Shown here piece after piece: positions 35,401-41,083 of a DNA stretch of 41,083 bases (the first letter of the stretch is position 1; every line of letters starts with the position of its first letter). The stretch spans positions 1,208,329 to 1,249,411 of the forward strand of contig NW_019091359.1 in assembly GCF_001949145.1 (NCBI RefSeq), read 5' to 3'. This DNA comes from Acanthaster planci. Taxonomy: Eukaryota > Echinodermata > Asteroidea > Valvatida > Acanthasteridae. The notes under the pieces are model-generated. The model did not search any database and was not told the origin of the DNA. It was given only the letters and a program-made list of their open reading frames with translations. The translations under genes and the position numbers were made by a program.

Positions 35401-38400
35401 ACTATACTTTCAACTTTGCTTAATACCCTTACTCTTTCTTACTTAAATTATAACATTCCTACTTGGGGCAGCTCGACCTGTCAATGAAACAAGCTGTTTC
35501 TTATCCAGAAGAAAGCTGTCCGAATAATGTCCAAAACAGGTTATCTTACTCACACAAGCCTATTATTTGTAGAGCTTGGAATACTTAAAATGAACCACCT
35601 TCCCATTTTGAATTTGTGAAAATTTAATTTTGAATACAAACATTATCATTTACCGCGTAGTTTCAATTTATTAGTGTCTCTTCAGTACACTCTCATACAA
35701 CTAGAAGTGCATCTACAGGCAACTATTATGTTAATTACAACCGTACTTCTGTTTCCAAAGATAGTCTCATCTCACGATATGTGTCCTTTTGGAGCAACCT
35801 TAATAAGGATCTGACAAGACTCTCAACGCTAAATGCATTTACTAGAAAACTTAAAACTTACCTTATTAGTTTGTATAATAAAAATCAGATCATGTAATAA
35901 TGTCAGTGTACTTCCATTCTTTAATTAAAAGGTCTGGTCTCAACTGATAGCAGTTATGTCTTACTGTTGTCTGTGCTGCCAATGTATCGTATGTCTCCTG
36001 TGTTATGTTTCTTGTCCAGTCTGAACCATTGTTCGTGTAATAGGGAAAGCCAAAAGCAAAGTGCTTCTGTTTTCTACATGTTGGTAGTAATTCAGACTTT
36101 GTACAATAAATCAAACTTAACACGGCAGTTCCTGTTAATTGTAGAAATTTTCACTATGTATATATGATATTGACGTATTTGGGATTTCTTTTGTCGCCAA
36201 CATGAACTAAATGAATGAATAAATTTAACTGTTGAAGGAAAAAAATCAAGCAAATCAACATTTTTCACAGAGTCATTTCATAGGCCCAAGTTGGTAATGG
36301 TTGGCAGGTTCAAAACCACATTCGCTGATGAGGTGGGTCAGTTTAACTTGACAACGAGTCAGTGATGTCTCTTTTTTCTTCCTTGGTCAATTTTTCCCCC
36401 TCAGTTCTGCGTCGTAGAGGGCTTCGTCACCTCCCTCATGGACGGCTTTCCCGAGTTCAGGCTCAGGCAGAATCGGACCATTTTTGTCATCTGCATCTGC
36501 GTCGTAGATTTCTTCCTGGGGTTCATGTGTCTCACAGAGGTAAGAGCATACCTCATCAGCGTAATTTCCTCTTTCCGTGCTCCTCATATCAGAGGACCAA
36601 ACAATAGATCCATTTCAAGACTCAGTATGGCGGACGCACTGACACGTTTGCCATGTAATTTTCTAAGCAGATTGGCAACTACAGCGTTGTGACGAGCCAC
36701 TAGACACTCAGAATGCTTATCCCTAAATGAAACCTCATAGAGAGATAAAACAGATGACGTGGAGGAGGAACCATCCATTGCCTTTGCCGCCTCGGTTCCA
36801 ATGCCCATGCAAATATATACACGTGCTTGGTTGGACACCCAGATGCTTCTCTGGCGCCGCATCCGTCTTGGGCAGGAGTACCCGTAATCGGTGGGGTGGG
36901 GAGTGTTCATTTTGTTGGTAGCAATGCGATGTCATAGTCGTTCGTGAATCAGCAAAGTGCGGTACCCACCACAGGAGCCTCCGTTGCTCGGAACATTGCG
37001 CGCTCTCTCTGTCCAGCTCGGGGTCATTCGCGCAAACAATTGCTCCCTTGCGGAGATTTGGCCCCCATACGTCAGTAAATGTAACTCCCTCGTGCAAGGA
37101 GTTTGTTGTTTAAGCGAAGAGATTCTCGATTCTGATGCTGATTTGAAAGTCTGACTTTCATGTTGTCCTTTTTTTTAAGGGCGGGATGTACATGTTCCAG
37201 TTGTTGGATTCCTACGCAGCTAGCGGCATGCCATTGCTTTGGGTAGCCAGTTTTGAGTGCATCACAATATCTTACGGCTATGGAATCCGGCGATACTACC
37301 GAGATGTGTCCACGATGCTTACATTCACGCCGGGTTGGTTCTGGCCACTCAGTTGGGCTTTCATCACCCCCGTGGTCACTGTTGTAAGTTTGCCTCTCAT
37401 TTGTTGAACTCCCGAGTTAATTTCTTTCCAACTTATGATTAAGACTCGTAGTTTTTATGTCTTGATCTGTTTTGAAGGTGGACCCAGAACTATATTTTAT
37501 TTCGGTCCAGAATTTTGGTGGAAGGGGGACAGAATCGAAAAAAAAAATTCATGTAATCATTACAGTCTTTCTTGGATGTGAGGCTACATTTAGGGCGTTT
37601 TAAGACCTTTCATTCTACGGTTGTGCCAAAGGGCGACTGCAATCAGTGTTTTTTACGAACATGTAAAATGCACCTTTGCACCTCAGTAAACCTTATTTTC
37701 AACTTTGGTTTCACTGTTTCAAAGGGTATTTTAATACCCTTTTGGTTTTTATGCTAATGAGTATTTCCATACTGTGATGTCATCTCAGAAAGAAGCCTCA
37801 ATATGACAGTGGCTTGTACACAAAAAGTCCTGCGTTTTTGTAGATTTTCCTGAACTAAGTTTTCTCGTTTTTGCTGTTTCATTGTTGTTTGTGTGCATAG
37901 CAATAAGAAATCATCAATCCCTCTCTCAGAAATACTTTCACGTAGTAAATTCTGGGCTTACAATTTGAACAGAAATACCTGTGCACAGAACCAGGGCCGT
38001 TTTCCATTACCCAACTTCGTCTCCGTCTCAGGCTTCGTTCCCAAAACCAATCCCCTCCTGTGGGCCAGAAACGATTAAATTAAATTGGATTACTGTAATT
38101 TTTGTCTCTCTTGCATCTTATTTGATGTTTTGGTGGCACTATTGGACTAATTACTGCGCTTACAGCTTCAAAAGCAGCTAGTTAAAAACAGTTGAAGCCT
38201 GAAACGGAGCAGAAGTTGAGTATTGGAAAACGGCCTAGTCTTCCTACATGAGTTCACAGTAACAGCGCCGTCAGTTGTCCGGGAAACCATGGATAATTTG
38301 AATATTTAAAAAGTGTGCACTTTTCAATGCATTGAACCAAATGTGAGTGTGTAAGAGTTTTCATACATTGACAGATATTTCGGCCTTTCGCGGGTTTTTC

Positions 38401-39559
38401 TCTCTCAGGGAATATTCATCTTCAGCCTGGTCGACTACTCCGGACCAAAGTACGGCGATAATTACTACTTCCCAATCAGCGGCGAGATTTTGGGCTGGAT
38501 GATGTCCCTAGCCTCCATGCAGTGGATCGTCACATACGCCCTCTATCTGTTCCTCACCAGTCCCGGCACAGTCAAAGAGGTAAATCGTTACAAATTGTGA
38601 CAAATGTGAATTGTTTCACAAGCTCTGAGACAAGCACTCGGTGTAAGGGAGAAACCTGTACTTAAAATACTTTTCTCCTTATAAATAGAATGGAACGATA
38701 ATAATTAATTTGAAGCGAAAAAAAAATGCCCCAGATCTGAACTTGGTGCTTAATTAATAACTAACCTAACTGAGTGTTAACTTGATGAATGCAACCTATT
38801 TCAAGAAAACACAAAACAGTTCATGTTGAGACATGATTCACAAGGTGATGTTTTATGTATTGTGTTGCGCCCAACCAACTGCAACATCAGCTTACCAAAT
38901 TGGCGCCCACCCGGGTTAGGAACGTAGAGTCCGGATTGCGTCTCCGTTGATGCATTAGAAATTACAACACAAAAATGTGTCACGTGATACATCTTTGGAA
39001 GTGGTCTTCTTTTGTCCATCTTCTTGGAAGTGATAATGTACCAGACGAAGTATTGTCATATAGAGTATATGCAATTACTCTCTTCGAACCAAGTGCGATT
39101 TTTACAATTGTGAACAATGTCTTTTCGATATGGCTGCACTCCCCCTTTATGAAAAAGTTACAAGATCAATGGGCATGGCATTTCGGGGGAAAGGTCATAC
39201 TTTTGGATTATATCACTCTATGATTGCACGGAATCAGTCGGCTTACTTCCTTCACGTAATATCCAGTTATAGTCTTGCAGTACATGATGATGAAGAATTC
39301 GCCATCTTTTCTCTTGCAGCGGCTACACCTTATGACAACTGCTCGCGTCTTCCCCAAGGAGAAGGAGAACCCTCTCCCAGACGAGGAATGCAGCGTAGGA
39401 GGTAGCTCAGAGTCCTCAGACAAGCACGATCGAGACAGCATCCCTCCACATTACAAGAACACGGTAGATGACGAGACTGCCCATGATAACGAGGCATATA
39501 CCGAGGACAACGGTGACGTACGTAAGGATGTTGGTATAGGGGATAGCGATGATGAGTAG
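23133..39559 (+). CDS. SLC6 Na+/Cl- dependent transporter (GABA/taurine/betaine-like), 12 exons
   Basis: Twelve exons join through GT-AG introns into a 676-aa frame: 23133-23403, 30586-30717, 31429-31696, 32143-32275, 32481-32615, 33812-33915, 34143-34267, 34819-34931, 36405-36539, 37180-37383, 38409-38579 and 39320-39559. SLC6 proteins are 12-TM plasma-membrane symporters moving amino-acid-type substrates with Na+ and Cl-. Seen: TM1 [15 protein letters not shown] (A72, N77); Cl- ligands Y97, Q321, S325, N357, S361; TM3 Y150/Y151; TM6 SYGVGIG with G327, typical of GAT/TauT/BGT rather than GlyT; TM8 GLDSQ (D425, S426); gate pair R80-D482; EL2 cysteines C175/C184 and glycosylation sites N192 and N206. 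Both termini are strongly acidic. The ATG sits in CACCATGG, a strong Kozak context. The family is certain; the substrate is inferred. Confidence 0.96.
23404..29526. other. SLC6 intron 1, proximal part
   Basis: Intron 1 is 7182 bp (23404-30585), the longest in the gene. This part has open frames up to 128 codons but none with a recognised domain. It carries a TAGGCCTA at 23831-23838. First introns often hold regulatory elements, but none can be identified by eye. Confidence 0.5.
29527..29704. mobile_element. Near-palindromic foldback MITE in SLC6 intron 1
   Basis: A 178-bp element made almost entirely of two ~80-bp arms. The left arm begins CAATAC and the right ends GTATTG. Long exact blocks pair between arms: GATTCACAATAGTGC, CCTCCAAGAGTTT, CAACGCT, ATCACA and AAATCTGTC. 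As RNA it would form a long hairpin. No coding capacity. Confidence 0.9.
30271..30525. mobile_element. MITE with GGGAGACAT motifs, copy B
   Basis: Reverse-oriented relative of copy A in SLC6 intron 1, ending 60 bp before exon 2. The left end is GGTCACTTGGGAGACATT and the right end is the complement of GGTCATCAGGGAGACATT. GGGAGACAT or its complement occurs four times (30279; reversed at 30458, 30476 and 30509), so the internal motif arrangement is preserved between copies. TTACCGAAAATGG just outside the left end also matches copy A. Confidence 0.85.
30586..30717 (+). CDS. SLC6 exon 2
   Basis: A 132-bp exon after TTTTAG, completing G91 and encoding [11 protein letters not shown] and the TM2 region with [11 protein letters not shown]. 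It carries the chloride-binding Y97. Donor ATTAAAG|GTAAAA, phase 1. Confidence 0.95.
31429..31696 (+). CDS. SLC6 exon 3
   Basis: A 268-bp exon after ACCAG. It encodes TM3 ([17 protein letters not shown], with substrate-site tyrosines Y150/Y151) and most of extracellular loop 2, with the disulphide pair C175/C184 and glycosylation sites N192-L-T and N206-G-S. The donor GTAAGT splits E224 (phase 2). Confidence 0.95.
31713..31907 (-). repeat. R2 dispersed repeat, copy B (SLC6 intron 3)
   Basis: Reverse orientation relative to copy A. Its reverse complement starts CCCCGAGCAGAACC and runs through GCAACGGAGGCTCC, GGTTCACGAACGACTATG and AACACTCCCCACCAACATGG to AACGCGGAT. It fills most of the first half of the 446-bp intron 3, starting only 16 bp after the donor. 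Confidence 0.82.
32143..32275 (+). CDS. SLC6 exon 4
   Basis: A 133-bp exon after AACAG. It completes E224 and encodes the highly conserved [14 protein letters not shown] loop and TM4 ([17 protein letters not shown]). Donor AAAG|GTAGAC, phase 0. Confidence 0.95.
32481..32615 (+). CDS. SLC6 exon 5
   Basis: A 135-bp exon after TTTTTCAG encoding TM5 ([19 protein letters not shown]), then [19 protein letters not shown] in extracellular loop 3. Donor GTAAGA, phase 0. Confidence 0.95.
33211..33311. repeat. Degenerate GACTCG satellite, block 3 (SLC6 intron 5)
   Basis: About 100 bp of GACTCG, GACTTG and CTCGAGTC units in intron 5, related to the blocks at 227-326 and 901-1036. The rest of intron 5 (32616-33811) shows no gene. 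Confidence 0.75.
33812..33915 (+). CDS. SLC6 exon 6
   Basis: A 104-bp exon after TTCTAG encoding the TM6 core, [20 protein letters not shown], then [12 protein letters not shown]. It has Cl- ligands Q321 and S325 and the G327 position that separates GAT-type from GlyT-type transporters. The donor GTAAGT splits I348 (phase 2). Confidence 0.95.
34143..34267 (+). CDS. SLC6 exon 7
   Basis: A 125-bp exon after GCCGACAG encoding TM7 ([20 protein letters not shown]) with Na+/Cl- ligands N357 and S361, then the [19 protein letters not shown] loop. The donor splits G390 (phase 1). Confidence 0.95.
34819..34931 (+). CDS. SLC6 exon 8
   Basis: A 113-bp exon after TTTTATAG. It encodes [12 protein letters not shown] in loop 4 and the start of TM8, ending at GLDSQ with Na2-site residues D425 and S426. 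Donor CAG|GTAAAG, phase 0. Confidence 0.95.
35050..35900 (+). pseudogene. 5'-truncated LINE remnant (SLC6 intron 8)
   Basis: The RT catalytic motif FTDD is at 35056-35067, followed by an open run including [20 protein letters not shown] and MNYMIF. Further blocks are [19 protein letters not shown] (~35267-35335), a [13 protein letters not shown]-like stretch (~35437-35472), KKAVRIMSK (~35510) and [14 protein letters not shown] near the 3' end (~35840). Stops and frameshifts separate them. This is the C-terminal half of a CR1/jockey-type RT protein, a dead copy inserted in intron 8 in the same orientation as the host gene. It differs in sequence from the LINE at 13490. Confidence 0.87.
36405..36539 (+). 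CDS. SLC6 exon 9
   Basis: A 135-bp exon after CCCCCTCAG encoding the rest of TM8 ([17 protein letters not shown]) and TM9 ([19 protein letters not shown]), ending LTE. Donor GAG|GTAAGA, phase 0. Confidence 0.95.
36861..37024 (-). repeat. R2 dispersed repeat, copy C (SLC6 intron 9)
   Basis: Reverse orientation. Its reverse complement begins CCCCGAGCTGGACAGAGAG and shares GCGCAAT, GCAACGGAGGCTCCTGTGG, GCACTTTGCTGATTCACGA and GCATTGCTACCAACAAAATG with copies A and B, then diverges after AACACTCCCCACC. Confidence 0.82.
37180..37383 (+). CDS. SLC6 exon 10
   Basis: A 204-bp exon after TTTTTTAAG. It encodes [16 protein letters not shown] (TM10 with gate residue D482), [18 protein letters not shown] and TM11 ([16 protein letters not shown]). 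GGMY-F-L-D-Y-ASG resembles betaine/taurine transporters. Donor GTAAGT, phase 0. Confidence 0.95.
37630..38372 (+). repeat. R1 dispersed repeat, copy 3 (SLC6 intron 10)
   Basis: Same ordered blocks as copies 1 and 2, starting AGGGCGACTGCAATC and ending near TTTTCATACATTGA. It is interrupted at 37995-38235 by a MITE; without that insert it is ~500 bp like the others. Its right end lies only ~36 bp before exon 11, so it abuts the splice acceptor region. Confidence 0.82.
37995..38235. mobile_element. MITE nested in R1 copy 3
   Basis: A 241-bp insertion with perfect ends GGCCGTTTTCCA at 37995 and TGGAAAACGGCC ending at 38235. The inverted similarity continues ~45 bp inwards (CAACTTC, CTCCGT-TCAGGCTTC). 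Comparison with R1 copies 1 and 2, which read straight across this point, shows it is an insertion. The flanks CAG/TAG suggest a 2-3 bp target duplication. No transposase. Confidence 0.88.
38409..38579 (+). CDS. SLC6 exon 11
   Basis: A 171-bp exon after TCTCTCAG. It encodes the end of TM11, the loop [21 protein letters not shown]12 ([22 protein letters not shown]) and TSPGTVKE. Donor GAG|GTAAAT, phase 0. Confidence 0.95.
39320..39559 (+). CDS. SLC6 exon 12 (terminal)
   Basis: A 240-bp coding part after CTCTTGCAG encoding the cytosolic C-terminus ([18 protein letters not shown]) and a long acidic, Ser-rich tail ending GIGDSDDE, then TAG at 39557-39559. I do not recognise a PDZ-type ending. 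Confidence 0.94.
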   Translation, partial: RLHLMTTARVFPKEKENPLPDEECSVGGSSESSDKHDRDSIPPHYKNTVDDETAHDNEAYTEDNGDVRKDVGIGDSDDE

Positions 39560-40200
39560 GATTAGCGACTTGAATTGAGGCTATGTAAGGGATCGTGGCA
39601 GGGTCACTGACCTATATACCAAGGTCAGTGGGTAGAGTGGGCCTTTTTGACCAGCCCTGCGATGGAAGGTTTGTATAAGTTTTAAAGGTGTTTCCTCGAC
39701 TCACTGTGTCTGTAAATATTCACGTTCCAGGCTGCCGTTCTATCAATAGTTTAAAATATTTGGCTGCTGCGACATATTTTTAAGCTTTAATCAGGAAAAC
39801 CAGCTTACGAGCGGAGGCTATGATATCCGACTGCCACTGTTCTCAATGTGAGAGCCACACACAGCATGCAGATTTGAGGTAGCTAAATGCCCCTATATAT
39901 CCTGTACGCGAAGAGATTCTGTCTACAGCATGGCTTCCTTTGTGGAAAGCCTCTTGCATACGACAGCTGGTCAGACTGATTGACTCTTTATCCTTCCTTC
40001 AGATTTGATCCTTCCTCCAACATTGCTGTCTGTGATGGTCCATAACTTATGAGTTTTTCTTCATGACTATCAATTGGAATGAACTCTTCGTGTGACAGAA
40101 TCCAAAGTTCTAGTGAGATCATTCTATTGGCTGCACTTTCATAGACTTCCTTCCAGCGTCTTTGTTTTAGTTTAAATAAAATAACTTGAAAAAAATATTA
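39560..40200 (+). other. Likely 3' UTR of the SLC6 gene
   Basis: Non-coding sequence between the stop and the candidate poly(A) site, with no domain-bearing open frame. The length (~640 bp) is reasonable for a UTR, but no transcript evidence is visible. Confidence 0.5.
40175..40180 (+). promoter_or_regulatory. Candidate poly(A) signal of the SLC6 gene
   Basis: AATAAA about 615 bp after the stop, followed within ~35 bp by a T/G-rich stretch (TTTCGTTTCCTATGTGCTGGGTGTT), as expected for a downstream element. It is the best candidate after the stop. Confidence 0.55.
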
Positions 40201-41083
40201 TTTCGTTTCCTATGTGCTGGGTGTTATGCTCTAATTAAGTGTCCAAATGAACTTTATTAAAGTATTTTTAAAAGAAATTATAACCTAAAGAACATACCCG
40301 AACAGTAAACTTTTCTATACAAATTCTTCGATTCTAAGCTTCATGTATAAGTTGTTCTCTTCAATGGTGGTAGATTTTTTTCCGAGTGTCCAACCTGATA
40401 AAGTATTTTTGGTCGTATCAAGATTGTAGTGTTACACACTTTCGACTTCTATTCGCCCACACAATGTGATGAGTTGTAAAGGTCAGCCGCTGATACGTAT
40501 CACAGTCATTATACGTGCATTGCACGACGGGACAGCATCCAAACGCTTCATCGGCAACGTACTTAAACTTGAACAGGTACTTAAATTGTTTACTTCGGTA
40601 TTGGGAGCAGTTGATGCACTGCCAACAACTGAGTGTCGAGTTAACACCATGTGGTATTTACACTAAACCAATGCATTATATCAGCGAGATATACTGTGAA
40701 GTCTGCCTTATTTTGCACACGTCATTTCTTCCAATATATTGTCTGTGTGGGAACAAATACCTAGTTGGGAACAGATTCTTAAATAGTCATCTCCAGTCGA
40801 CCACTTTATTGATATTTATAGGCATTAAATACCTCTTTAAGGCTCTTCTCAATGAATTATTCGCCGTGGTTGGCACCTTATCCATACATGCACCACCTGT
40901 GCTAATTTTCTGGTAAATAGGTTTGTGCATTTGAGTATTTTTCGCTTTTCGAGCATGTTTTATTTTAAAACTTGTATATATAAATCCGTCATCAACTTTT
41001 ATTCCGACGTACGCATAAAGATCTGAAATCGACTTAGACGTCAGCTGCACACAACAACTCGATCAATCAACCAAATCTTTTTA
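40201..41083. other. Intergenic, no gene recognised
   Basis: Last 880 bp of the window. A 133-codon open frame at 40515-40916 has no recognised domain and overlaps an opposite-strand frame; I do not call it. Confidence 0.4.

Noticed and set aside
36735-37097. 120-codon minus-strand open frame resembling those at 20816 and 31647
   Set aside because: The peptide similarity follows from the DNA similarity of R2 copies; frames break differently between copies and show no domain.

Overview
This is animal genomic DNA. It is intron-containing, rich in AT and in repeats, and has no operon-like packing. The SLC6 gene structure, CR1/L2-like LINE remnants, a tRNA-derived SINE, several foldback/MITE families and repeated TAGGCCTA 8-mers together fit a marine invertebrate deuterostome. 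An echinoderm is my best guess, but that is inference only.

Three protein-coding genes can be supported. (1) On the minus strand at 2753-3523 there is a single-exon gene for a Tctex1-domain dynein light chain protein (256 aa). (2) On the minus strand at 7584-8639 there is an intronless class A (rhodopsin-type) GPCR (351 aa) with an NRL motif in place of DRY. (3) On the plus strand at 23133-39559 there is a 12-exon SLC6 sodium/chloride-dependent transporter of the GABA/taurine/betaine/creatine branch. I spliced it by hand from GT-AG junctions into one continuous 676-codon frame that has all the expected Na+ and Cl- ligands. Its likely poly(A) signal is at 40175.

The rest is intergenic and intronic DNA with much repeat content. 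1-1040 holds two blocks of a degenerate GACTCG-type satellite; a third block is in SLC6 intron 5. 4424-4770 is a near-perfect 174-bp tandem duplication followed by a 12-bp hairpin. Foldback elements lie at 6445-6641, 17410-17668 and 29527-29704. A tRNA-headed SINE flanked by 38-bp direct repeats is at 11120-11416. A ~500-bp noncoding repeat (here R1) occurs at 11684, 12984 and 37630. A decayed LINE (end of the endonuclease plus RT) abuts R1 copy 2 at 13490-15640. A second 5'-truncated LINE sits in SLC6 intron 8. A MITE family carrying repeated GGGAGACAT motifs occurs in opposite orientations at 19351 and 30271. A ~200-bp repeat (here R2) occurs at 20779, 31713 and 36861. A TTAA-bounded element lies just upstream of the SLC6 start.

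The three genes show no evident functional link; they are simply neighbours. I saw no CRISPR array, prokaryotic system or obviously new multi-gene system. The most interesting content is the set of nested, apparently undescribed non-autonomous repeats, especially in SLC6 introns, and the orphan GPCR.
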